Origin: Ideonella dechloratans
GTDB taxonomy: Bacteria > Pseudomonadota > Gammaproteobacteria > Burkholderiales > Burkholderiaceae_C
Length of the DNA stretch: 64,000 nt
Assembly: GCF_021049305.1 (NCBI RefSeq)
Contig: NZ_CP088082.1
Span: forward strand, 558,001 to 622,000
Direction of reading: 5' to 3'
Below, piece by piece: positions 24,197-34,400 of the stretch. Made by a program: the position numbers and the translations under genes. Below the pieces are notes generated by a model. The model ran no database searches. It was not told where the DNA came from and saw only the letters and a program-made list of their open reading frames with translations. Position 1 is the stretch's first letter; every line of letters starts with the position of its first letter.

Positions 24197-27100
24197 TTAC
24201 AGGGAGCGGGTCGCGGCGGTCAGTTCGAGCTGATCGGCCGCCTGGGGATAGTTGGCGATGAGGTAGTCCCAGGTGGAACGGTACACGTTCCACGCCAGGG
24301 CATCCCCGTCCCACTTGTATTTGCCGAAGCCGGCCATGTTCGCGCACCGCCTGATGGTTTCCTTCCACACCTTGGTGTTGCCCCGGATGCCCACCACGTC
24401 CGACGGCGAAGGCCCGGCCGAACGGTCGTCACCGGCCACGACCTGGCGCACGGCGGCGGCGATAGCGGCCTTGAAGCCATACGGCAGGTAGTCGCTGGCC
24501 GGGTCTTTCTCCTGCCAGTCGAACCACGGCGAGGCCGCGCGCATGAACGCGGTGGCCTGTTCGATCACCTCCGGCTCGGTGCTGCCGGTCAGCGCCGCCT
24601 TCAGGTCATCCAGCGAAACCGTCTTCTCGATCTGCTTCTGCACCCAGAGGTCGAAGTCGTCGAGGTCGGCCACGGTCAGCTTCAGGCCGTTGGCCGTGGC
24701 GAACTCTCGCAGGGCGTCATGCCGAGCGGTGGAATCCTCGTTGCTGGCTCGGCGCGTCACCGGCGTGTCGCTGGGCACCACAAACTTCCCATCGTCGAAC
24801 GACCGGATGATGGCCTTCTGGGCATCGAAGATGCGGCGCTTCACTTCGGACTTGCCCGCGTCCGTCGGCGAGATAGCGAAGGGGAAATGCGGCTGCGGCA
24901 GCCGGTAATCGTGGGTGCTGTATGCCGCCAGGGCTTCCACCTTGCGGCGCTGCGCCACCTCGGGCACTACCGAGCTGAAGCCGTTTTCGACGGTGCCAGA
25001 GGCGTTGATGGTGTCCTCGATCTGGGCCGCGTCCGTCAGGCAGGCGTCGTAGCCGGCCGTGCCCTGGTAGAACCACTCGCCGGCCATGACGGCGGCCGTG
25101 TTCGCGGCCAGCGGGGTGCCGTCGAGGCTGCGGCCGAAGGCGCCAGGACGGCCGCTTTCCAGCTTCAGCACCGCCAAGCCGTCGGGCACGCGCACGAAGG
25201 TTCCGTGGATGAGCGGCTTGCCGTTGTAGATGATTCCCTCGCCGCGCGCGATGGCATCAGCCACGCCGGCTGGGTAGCCGCCGGACTCCCCGGCTTGACG
25301 CGCGAACGCGGCCTTGGCCTCGTCGATCATCGACCGGGCCATATCCACCTCGGCCTGCCATTCGTTGCCGATGGGGCCGCCCTCGATGACGTTCAGCCCG
25401 AAGGACGGATACGACCGGCCCAACAGCATGGATTCGATGTCGTCGTCCTTCTGCTTCTTCCCGCCGCGCACTGCGGCAAAGAAGCTGTCCAAGGTGGCCG
25501 GCTCCGAGGTCGAGCCGCCGGCGCGCCATTCCGTGCGGAACAGGGTTGCGGACTGCTCGATCTGCCGGCGCAGGCCGCCGACGCTCGCCATCAGCTCGGC
25601 CAGCAGGCTTTCGTTCTTGGCGACGGCGGTTGCCGTGGCCTTCGGATTGCTGATGCGGTCGCGCAGCTTCTCGGCCTGCTTCTCCAGCCCCCACAGGCCG
25701 ATGATCTTGCGGATGACGAAACTGGCCGCCGTCTGGTTGTCGTTCAGGAAGGCGTTTTGCTTGCGAATCGTGTCCAGGTTAATCATCTGCCGGTCGCGGT
25801 TGCTCGACGCGCGCGAGGCGGCTTCCTTGGCGGCGATGGTTTCCTGCATCCGGCGCATGGCGTCGGCGTCGCCCACCACGTCGATCAGGGCCTCCATCTG
25901 CTCCTTGGACAGCCCACCGGTGACGGCCACGCTGTCGGAGCCATTCACGTCCATGACCTGCCCAATCCAATCGGCCTTCTTGTTCACCATCGCCCGCTTG
26001 CTGGTGTCGAAAGTGCCGTCGGCGTCGTAGTAGTAGAGGCTCACGCGCGCGGTCAGGTTGCCCTGGCGCACGCCGCGCCCGTTGCGCTGCTCCAGGCTGT
26101 CCGGCGTCCAGCCGATGGTCAGGTGGTGGATGGCCTGGGTTCCCTTCTGGAGGTTGATGCCCACCTCGGCCTTCTCGTTGGCGATGACGGTCTGGTACTT
26201 GTTGTCCTCGCCGGTGCCGTTGAACCCATCCTGCACGGCCAGGATTTCGTCGGGCGTGTTGTTGGTGCGGCCCGTGATGATGGCGATGGCGGCCGACGGC
26301 ACGCCGGCGCGGCGGGTCAGCAGGCGCTTGATCTTGTTGTGCAGCGGCAGGATGTCGCAGAACACGATCTGCTTGACGATGGGCGAACGCTGGCCGTCGG
26401 CGTCGATGCCGCGCGGGCTGGCCTGCTCATGCTGGAAGTTTTCGAGCATGGCGGCCAGCTTCGGCGGCACGGACACGTCCAGATCAAGGCCCAATTTCTC
26501 CGCGATGGCCTCGAATGCGCTCTGCACGTCCGGGTCGATGGTGTCGATCACCACGCGGCCGCCGTCGATGGCCTTGGCGCGCACCTCGATCTTCAGCAAC
26601 TCGGTTTCGTTGCCGCCGGAATCCTTGACCGTCTTGTGGCCGACGATGGCCGCCTCGTCGGTCATGGGGCCGGGCCGAGGGCGTTCTTCCGTGAATTTCC
26701 GGGCGTTGAACTGCTCGATGGCCGCCTTGGCCTTGTCGGCCTGGGTGGGAAGGTAGCTGTAGAAGGTGGCGCGCTGGTCGAGTTCGGGGTCGGCGATCAG
26801 CAGCGTCATCTTGTTGATGAGGTTGAACGGGTGCCCGATGAGGTTCAGTTCCTCGCCGAAGTGCTGCGCCACCTGCGCGTAGGCTTCCGGGTCGCCACGG
26901 TTCGGCGACTTCTCCGAAATCTCGTCGATGGCGTAGCGGAACGCGCTCTTGTAGAGCTTCAGGCGCTCCACCACGTCGGGCGGCAGCGCCACGGGCGCGG
27001 CCTTTTCCTCGCGGTCGGGCACCTCGATCTGCTCGCCCACGTCCTCGGCGCTCTTGATCGTCGCCACCTCGCCGATGGCCTTGCGCAGCACGCCGACGTT

Positions 27101-30100
27101 GTTCAGGCCGACGAACACGTCCGTGGTGCGCGCCACGCCGTCCATCGTCACGTCGTCCTGGTTCTCCTTGGCGCACATCATCTCCATGAAGTCGTCGGCG
27201 CCACGGATGCCCAGGCAAACGTCATTCACGCGCTCATGGCCGACGGCCAGCGACAGCATCGCGTAGATTTCCAGCGGGCTATTGGTGATCGGCGTGGCGG
27301 TCAGCACCATCACGCCGTCTTTCAGCTCGGACTTGCCCCGGATGAACCACGCCTTGGCCTGGGCGTCGATGCCGCGCCGGGATGCCGGCGACAGGGACAG
27401 GAACTTGGCGCCCTTGAAATCCACCGTCTGGGCGGAGTTCTTGAAGACGTGCCCCTCGTCGAAAACGATGCTATCGACGCCCATGTCCTCCAGGTACGGC
27501 GCGCCGCCGCGCTTGTTGGACAGCACGGACAGCAGGCCGGCCTGCTTGCTCTTGGCCCGTTCGTCCTCCTTCTTGTCCATGCTCTCGGCGAAACTGGCGT
27601 CCGCCTGGCGCATGAACGCCTCGTAGGCACCGATGGTTTCGTCGCGCAAACGGATGCGCTCGAAGGCTTCCAGCGTCATGAACACCTTGCTGTGCCGGTT
27701 CTCCATCACGGCCGTCAGGTCGGCGTCGAAGTTGGTGGCGCTGATGGTGGCCTTGCCATCCTTGCCCACGCGCAGCCCTACGAACAGGCAATCGTCCGTG
27801 CTCGCGTAGGCGCGGGCAGCTTCCTTGCGCCAGTTCGACAGCACCGAATTGGGCACCACAAAAAAGGTCTTGGACTTGACGCCGATGCTCTGGGCGTACT
27901 GGGTGGCCGCCAGGGCCGTGAAGGTCTTGCCCAGGCCCACGCCGAAGCCGTTGATGCCGCCGAACTCGCGGCTGGTCTTACGCACGTAGGCGTTCTGGTA
28001 GCCGTGCAGCGTCAGGCCGTCGTTCATGCCAGGGATGGGCATGGGTGCCTCATCCTCGACCTGGCGGAAACGCAGCTTCGCTGGGTCGGCCGCCACTGCC
28101 TCCAGGCGCGCGACGATGGGACGATTGCCGCGCACCCAGCCGTTGAACTGCTCGTTGGCGGTATTCACCATCCGGCGCAGCTCTTGAAGCGCCTTGGCGT
28201 CGTCCATGCCCAGCTTCACGCCGCCCAGCGTGATCGTGCCATTCTTCAGGTAGTCGCCGATGCGGTTCAGCAGCTTCTCGCGGTCGGTTAGGTTGCTGCC
28301 CGGCACGTCGATGTCCACGCGCTTCTCGCCCGTGCGCTCGTCGTAGATGACGGCGGCCGATGGATGCACGAACCGGCGCAGAAACTCGGCCTTTTCCTCC
28401 AGGGTGACATGCGGGCTGAACAGGTTGAAGGTCAGCTTCGACACATCCACCTTGTCGATGCGCGCGCCGGCGTCGAGCTTCTGGCGCAACAGCTTGGCCC
28501 GGATGTCGTCGCTGGCCGCGCTGGCAATGTCCGCATCCACGCGCCGCAGGAACTCGGCGTAGTTGCCCACGTAGTAGTCGTCGGCGCGCGTGACGCTCTT
28601 GCCGTCCGGCGACAGGCACCAGGCCGGGTCTGCGTAGGGGTCGAAGCCATCGCCGTAGATGCCCTTGGCGTCCTCCAGGCTCACCCAGGCGGATTTCGTC
28701 TTGTAGCGCAGGCCCTCGAAACTGGCGTCGGCCGTGATTTCGACCGTCGGGGCCTGCTGCTGCACGTCGCCGCGCCAGACGGCCGAAAGGCCCGTCTTCT
28801 TCTGGTAGTGGTTGCCGATGAGCACCAAGCCATCGCGCAGCTTGCCGCCCAGGGCCGCCGGCCGCTTCTTCGCCGTGGTGGCGACGCGCTGCATGGCATC
28901 GGTCAGCGCCGGATATTCCTCGGCGAAGTTCACGCCGGTTTCCTCGCCCAGGCGCTCTTGCAGCACCTGCGCGGCCGCCATGCCCACGATGCCGGCGTTC
29001 CAGAACTGAGCGCGGTCGCCTTCGTCCTTCAGGTGCCGGATTTCGGTCATCGCACCGCGCAGCCAGTCGGGAATGTCCAGCGACTGCGAGGTTTCAATCA
29101 TGTAATCGACGCACCGCTCGGCGTCGGCCCACTGGATGCGGCCCTCGAAGGCCGCGTAGGGCGTCGTCAGCTTGCCCACCAACTCGGCCATGCTGGCGCT
29201 GTCCTCGCCGCGCGCCATCGGCACCCAGCGGCCATCCTGCATTTGCAGGGTCTGGCCGGCCTGGGTGATGGTGTCGCCGTCGCGGTAGCTGATGGGCGTG
29301 GTTTCGACCGTGCCCAGCATGTCCCAATCCACGCGCGAGCCGGGGAACTTCTTCAGCATCCGCGCGATTTCGGCAATGGGCCGGTCGGTCGTCACGCGAT
29401 CAACGTCGCGGAACTTGTTGGGGTCTTTCGGCACGAACTCGCCCAAGATGAACCGCTTGCCTTCGCCGTCGAAGTAGCGCCCCTCGATGAAGGGCTGCCA
29501 CTGCACGTTGGCGTCGATCAGGGCCTTGGGCGACTGCTCGCGCAGCTCGGCGATCTTGTCCAGCGCCTCCCGCCCGTACTTGCGGAAGGCAATCACGTCC
29601 GTCATGGTGTCCGCGCTGGCCGTGCCGAACACGGAGTTCGGCAGGCGGTACGCGCCCAGGAACTCGGCCATGTAGCTGGCCTTCACGCGCAGTTCTTCCT
29701 CCTTGCCACCCTTGCCGGAGACACAGCGCGGCGGCGTGATGAACACGGCCAGACCGCCCGGCTTCAGCTTCTCCAGCGTGCGCAGGATGAAGTAGTTTTG
29801 CAGCGGCTCCTTCTGATAGCGCCCGTCCAGCAGTTGGTTGCCGCCGCGATCTGCGACACCGCCGAACGGCACGTTGGTGACGACGGCATCGTATTGCTCG
29901 TCGGGCGTGGCGGCGGCCACGCGCTCGAAGGGCGCCACGGTGGCGGTGTAGCCGGGGCCGGCATTCACCAGGCCATTGATGCGGCCCGAGGTTTCGTTCA
30001 GCTCCACGGCGTCGATGGCGGCGTTCAGCGGCGCGGTGGCGCCGAAGATGCCGACGCCAGCGCACGGGTCGAGCACCTTCCCACCGGCGAAGCCCAGCTC

Positions 30101-30652
30101 GGCCATCAAGTCCCAGACACCCTCGGCGATGGGCTTGGGGGTGTAATACTCGTAGGCGCTGCCCTTCTTGCCGTCGGCCCCGATCAGCGCGCCGCCGGTG
30201 CCGGAATACTTCGCCAGCGCCAGCTTTTCCTCGGGGGTCAGCCGGGCCGCATCGACTTCGCCGGCGTCGATGCGCTTCAGCAGCGCCATCGCGGCGGCGT
30301 TGTCCTTCTTGCGCTGCGCAGGCTTGCGGTTCGGGTCGAACTCGTAATACTGCGCGGTCTGGTTGCGCGGGGCCACCGGCTCGTCGTCGCCCGAGGGCGG
30401 CTCGGGCATCGTCGCCACCGGCGCCGGGTTCGGGCTGGCCGCCGGCGGGGCCGCCTTCGGCTGCGATGCAGCGCCCAGCGCGACGCGAATCTGGTTCGCG
30501 CGCGCCACCAGCTTCAGCCGCTTAACGGCAGCCAACGGGCCTTCGCCCGCGTCCTTCAGCCCAGCCTTGATGCGGGCCAGCTCGCCCACCAGCTTCAGGC
30601 GGGCCAGCGCTCCGCCGGCGGCCACGTCGTCGAGGGAGATACGGTTCTGCAT
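24197..30652 (-). CDS. Giant DarB-like adenine methylase and SNF2-type helicase
   Basis: This 2151-residue polyvalent protein resembles phage P1 DarB and relatives, which enter the cell with phage DNA and shield it from restriction. After a helical N-terminus and a Pro-rich linker there is an adenine-methylase domain with KVLDPCAGVG (about 193) and TNVPFGG in place of the usual NPPY. A SNF2 helicase follows: LHGYQNAYV, GVGLGKTFTALA (Walker A, about 907), DSIVFDEGH (about 1063) and DSLEQRNGRGVRQG (motif VI, about 1520). The C-terminal 500 residues are helical and unassigned. It follows the InPase polyvalent gene by 14 bases. Packaging in the virion is inferred from DarB. Confidence 0.85.
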   Translation of the reverse strand: MQNRISLDDVAAGGALARLKLVGELARIKAGLKDAGEGPLAAVKRLKLVARANQIRVALGAASQPKAAPPAASPNPAPVATMPEPPSGDDEPVAPRNQTAQYYEFDPNRKPAQRKKDNAAAMALLKRIDAGEVDAARLTPEEKLALAKYSGTGGALIGADGKKGSAYEYYTPKPIAEGVWDLMAELGFAGGKVLDPCAGVGIFGATAPLNAAIDAVELNETSGRINGLVNAGPGYTATVAPFERVAAATPDEQYDAVVTNVPFGGVADRGGNQLLDGRYQKEPLQNYFILRTLEKLKPGGLAVFITPPRCVSGKGGKEEELRVKASYMAEFLGAYRLPNSVFGTASADTMTDVIAFRKYGREALDKIAELREQSPKALIDANVQWQPFIEGRYFDGEGKRFILGEFVPKDPNKFRDVDRVTTDRPIAEIARMLKKFPGSRVDWDMLGTVETTPISYRDGDTITQAGQTLQMQDGRWVPMARGEDSASMAELVGKLTTPYAAFEGRIQWADAERCVDYMIETSQSLDIPDWLRGAMTEIRHLKDEGDRAQFWNAGIVGMAAAQVLQERLGEETGVNFAEEYPALTDAMQRVATTAKKRPAALGGKLRDGLVLIGNHYQKKTGLSAVWRGDVQQQAPTVEITADASFEGLRYKTKSAWVSLEDAKGIYGDGFDPYADPAWCLSPDGKSVTRADDYYVGNYAEFLRRVDADIASAASDDIRAKLLRQKLDAGARIDKVDVSKLTFNLFSPHVTLEEKAEFLRRFVHPSAAVIYDERTGEKRVDIDVPGSNLTDREKLLNRIGDYLKNGTITLGGVKLGMDDAKALQELRRMVNTANEQFNGWVRGNRPIVARLEAVAADPAKLRFRQVEDEAPMPIPGMNDGLTLHGYQNAYVRKTSREFGGINGFGVGLGKTFTALAATQYAQSIGVKSKTFFVVPNSVLSNWRKEAARAYASTDDCLFVGLRVGKDGKATISATNFDADLTAVMENRHSKVFMTLEAFERIRLRDETIGAYEAFMRQADASFAESMDKKEDERAKSKQAGLLSVLSNKRGGAPYLEDMGVDSIVFDEGHVFKNSAQTVDFKGAKFLSLSPASRRGIDAQAKAWFIRGKSELKDGVMVLTATPITNSPLEIYAMLSLAVGHERVNDVCLGIRGADDFMEMMCAKENQDDVTMDGVARTTDVFVGLNNVGVLRKAIGEVATIKSAEDVGEQIEVPDREEKAAPVALPPDVVERLKLYKSAFRYAIDEISEKSPNRGDPEAYAQVAQHFGEELNLIGHPFNLINKMTLLIADPELDQRATFYSYLPTQADKAKAAIEQFNARKFTEERPRPGPMTDEAAIVGHKTVKDSGGNETELLKIEVRAKAIDGGRVVIDTIDPDVQSAFEAIAEKLGLDLDVSVPPKLAAMLENFQHEQASPRGIDADGQRSPIVKQIVFCDILPLHNKIKRLLTRRAGVPSAAIAIITGRTNNTPDEILAVQDGFNGTGEDNKYQTVIANEKAEVGINLQKGTQAIHHLTIGWTPDSLEQRNGRGVRQGNLTARVSLYYYDADGTFDTSKRAMVNKKADWIGQVMDVNGSDSVAVTGGLSKEQMEALIDVVGDADAMRRMQETIAAKEAASRASSNRDRQMINLDTIRKQNAFLNDNQTAASFVIRKIIGLWGLEKQAEKLRDRISNPKATATAVAKNESLLAELMASVGGLRRQIEQSATLFRTEWRAGGSTSEPATLDSFFAAVRGGKKQKDDDIESMLLGRSYPSFGLNVIEGGPIGNEWQAEVDMARSMIDEAKAAFARQAGESGGYPAGVADAIARGEGIIYNGKPLIHGTFVRVPDGLAVLKLESGRPGAFGRSLDGTPLAANTAAVMAGEWFYQGTAGYDACLTDAAQIEDTINASGTVENGFSSVVPEVAQRRKVEALAAYSTHDYRLPQPHFPFAISPTDAGKSEVKRRIFDAQKAIIRSFDDGKFVVPSDTPVTRRASNEDSTARHDALREFATANGLKLTVADLDDFDLWVQKQIEKTVSLDDLKAALTGSTEPEVIEQATAFMRAASPWFDWQEKDPASDYLPYGFKAAIAAAVRQVVAGDDRSAGPSPSDVVGIRGNTKVWKETIRRCANMAGFGKYKWDGDALAWNVYRSTWDYLIANYPQAADQLELTAATRSL

Positions 30653-31446
30653 GATCTTCCCTTTCCTTACGCGAGGCTGGAGGTGGCGGCCATCATGGCG
30701 GCCTGGTAAGCGGCCACGGCCTGCTCGAACAGGGCCGCCAGCTCGGCGTCGCTCTGGTTGCGGGTGTAGGCAGCCTCCAGGTCGTCGGCCAGCTCGGGCG
30801 CCAGGATGTCGGCCACCGTTCCGTCGATGACGGACTGGAACAGGGCGCGGTCGGCGGCCTTCTGCGGGTCGGCTTGGCCGTCGCCGGCGCCGCGCTTGGC
30901 GGCCTCGGCATCCGCCAGCGCGATAGCTGCGCCAACATCGGTCGTCCGGCCAATCTCGGTCGCCGCGCCCGTGATGCCGCCACTGAAGCCCACGGTCAGG
31001 CGCACGATGAACCCGTCTTCAGTCACCCGGACGTTGAACTGGAGCTTCTTGTCGTCGGCCTGCACCGCGCGCACGTAGTCGTTGTTCAGCACGCGACGGA
31101 AGCCAGCGGCGATCAGCTCGGGCACGTCCGGCGTGGTATCTGGCGGCGCGCCCAGGCCAAGCTCCTGCTCAACCTCGCGCAGCTTGCTGCGGAGCACGCC
31201 CTCCGCTTTGTCGTGGTCGTAGCTCTTGAACTGCTGCGGCGTGAGGGTATCCACGAACAGCGACAGGATGCGGTCGGACTCGATGGCCGTCTCAGCATTC
31301 CCTTCGTGCTTCGCCGCAAGAACCGAGTCGTGCAAGTGTTTCAGGACATTCATCTCCGTGATAACGGAGGGGTCGAACATCCTGCTGTAATCAACCTCAT
31401 CTACGCCGGGTTCGGGCTGGCCGCCGGCGGGGCCGCCTTCGGCTGC
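30422..31446. repeat. 43-bp identical segment shared by the two giant genes
   Basis: Bases 30422-30464 and 31404-31446 are identical and have the same orientation. They lie in the Pro/Gly-rich linkers of the two polyvalent genes but are read in different frames (SQPKAAPPAAS in one, EGGPAGGQPEPG in the other). This suggests DNA-level recombination between linkers rather than protein selection. Confidence 0.7.
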
Positions 31447-34400
31447 CGCCGCCTCGGCCTGCGCCTTTACGGCATCGGCGATGGCCTGGCCGTCGGCAGC
31501 CGTGGTCGCCGTAGAGACGTTCGGGTTAATCATGATCTGCTCGCTTCCGACATTCACCCAGCCGTGGGGCGAAATCTCGACCTTCAGGCTCTTTCCGCCG
31601 TAGGCGATGCTGGCGTTGATGACCAGGTTCGCATCCACCTCTGCGTCCTGCACGGCCACCCCGAGAAGCGAGGCAGCCTGCTTCACGGCCAGATACCCGG
31701 CGTCGCGCTTGTAGATGCCCGGCGCGTCCGGGTCGTTGTCGGCGTAGGAAACAGCCGGCGCGGGCGCGGCGGCCTCGCGCATGGAGAACAGCGCATCGAC
31801 CATGAGCACCGCGTCGTCGTCCGAATACATCGCGCGCGCGCCCGACGGGAACACCACGCGCTCGTCGCCGGCGGCGCCGACGTACACCATCGCCTTGCCG
31901 TCGTCGGCAATGTCGATGCGGCCGATGACCTCGCCGGCCATCTTGATCGTGCCGACGTGCTCGGTGCCATCCAGGGCCGGAACCGCATCGAGGGCCTGCT
32001 GCTGGCCCAGGAACGACCGCAGAGACGCCAGCAGGGCCTTGACGGGCGGCTCGTTGCTGCTGTCCAACGTGACGGCCTCGGCCTCGAACATGCCGCCGAT
32101 GTCTTCCTCGCTGGGCGCGTAGTCGGCCTCGGTCAGAGTGGCGATGGCTTCACGGATGCTCTTGGCCGTCTCCGTTTCGAGGCCGGCCTGCAAGATGTCG
32201 CCCTCGGCCTGGTTGATCGGGGCGTTGTTCTCGACCACCGCCAAGCTGGCTTCCAACGAGGCCACGGCATGGCCCACGTCATCCAGGGCAGCCAGCGCCT
32301 TGTCCCATTCGACGGTCGCGCCGTGACGCTTCGCCGCCTCATCCATCGCCTTCGCGGTGACGAAGGGCGAGTAGTCAGCCTTGTTCAGGGATTCGTGCAG
32401 CCACAGCTTGAAGCTGTCGGTCGCGCTCTCGAACTTGTAGGCCGCATCGACGGCCGCGATCTGCTCGGCGCCGCCCTGGGCTTCGGCGGCCTTGGGTTCG
32501 ACTGCGCCCACCAGCTCCAGAGCCTGGCGCAGGCCGCCGAAGGCGATGGCAGACTTCAGGAAGTTGGTGAAGGTGCGGTTGTTCACGAACACCAGGTCAG
32601 TGCCCTTTTCCAGGCCATAGACCGTTGCCGCGCCGCGCTTGAAAGAACCCACCGTGTCGTAACCTCCGGCCACCTGACCCAGCAGGTACTGCTGGCCGTC
32701 CGACACGACGCCGGTGCCGTTGTTGCGCACGTTCATGGCCTTCAGGGCGTCCCAGGACTCCTTGACTTTGCGCTCGCGCTCGCGCGCCAGCCAGGCCGCG
32801 TCCTTGGCGGCCTCCAGCTCGGCGCGCTTCTCAGGAGTGATGCCCGCCCACTCGTCGATCTGCCGGCCGCGCTCGCGCTGGGTCTTCGCCAGCTTCACGC
32901 CGGTGGCGCGCTCGAAAATCTCCATGCTGGCCTTGTTGCTGTCGCTGCCGACGCCGGCCAGGATTTCGCGCAGGCCGTCGGCGTCCTTCGCCTCGATCTG
33001 CTGCACGACACGGGCCACCCAACCCTCGCCGCGCTGGCCGATGTCGATGCCGTTCTTGCGGAACACGGCGCGCGCCACGTCCGCCAGCGGGGCACCCTCG
33101 GGCAGAGCCGCCAGCTCGGCCTTGCCGGCCTCGATCAGCTTCTCCTTGGCGACGGCCTGAATCTTGTCCGTGGCCGCGCGATAGGCGTCCATCGCATCGC
33201 CCTGAGCCTTGAATCCGGGGCTGTCGGTGACGCTCGCCAGGCGGTCGTCCCAGGACTTGATGCCAATGGCCTCCAGGGCGTCGCGGGCCTTCTCGATGGG
33301 GCGGTCGCTATTCGCCGCATCGCGCAGCTTCTGCATTTCGGCGGCGGCGCTGGCCGTGTCGGTGATGCCCTCCCAGTTGATCGCGGCCACGGCGGCGTTG
33401 ATCTGCGCCGCTTCCTCGCCCCACGACTTGAAATAGGCGTCGATCAGCGCCTGTTCGTCGGGTTGCGGCGGCGCTTCCAGCGCGGCCGCCAGCGCGTCGG
33501 CTTCCTCGGCCGTGGTCGGGCCGCTGGTGTCCTCGGCCACGGTGTAGCCGGCATCGCGGATTTGCTGGATAACGGCATCGGTGTGGGCCGCCAGAATCTT
33601 GCCGCCCTCGCTGCCCTGGGTGGCGTTCATGGTGCGCCACGCCTTTTCACCCTCCGGGGTGTTCGGCAGGAACGTGGTGAAAAGCCCGTCGGCGCTGCGA
33701 CGGTAGCTCAGGTCGGGCGCGACGGCGGCAGGCGCAGCAGCCGGGGCCGGATTCGCGTAGCCGTTAGCGGCCTGGCGCTCCGCCACCCACGCTTCGACGC
33801 GCTCGTTCAGCTCCCGTGCCACGTCGGCCGGCTCGCGGTCGCGGCCGTCGATGTCGAAAAGCTGGTCGTCGCCGAAGATCGCCGCGATGTACCGCTTGCG
33901 TTCGTCGAAGCGGTAGCCGGCGTAAATCTTCCGCGTGCCGTCGGGAACCATCTGGCCGCCCAGCGGGCCGACGCCGGGGAACGCCTTGACCACGCTGTCA
34001 TGGCCCGTGTCTTCCCATCCGTAGGAATCGACCAGCGTCTTCAAGGTCTGCGCCGAATAGTGCGGCGGCTCGGGCGGTTCCGCCGGCGTAACGCCGTTGG
34101 CGATGTCGCGCAGGCGCTGCGCCTCGGCAGATTGGCGGTCGATCTGGGCGGCCAGGGCCTCCTTGGTCTGCCCGGTCTTGGGGTCAGTGCCGCCGTTCTC
34201 GGTCGCACGCAGGTAGGCGTCCTGCAAGATGCTGACCTGCTGCACCGCGTCGGCATAGGCGCGGTTCTTCTTGTTCTGGGCGTCCTCGGCATCCACCTTC
34301 GCCACCTCCAGCTCATGCTGGGCGGCGGACAGTTCGGCCTCCAGGCCGGTGATTTCATCCTTCAGGGACTGGATGGCGCCCATCCGCTCGGCGCGCTTCG

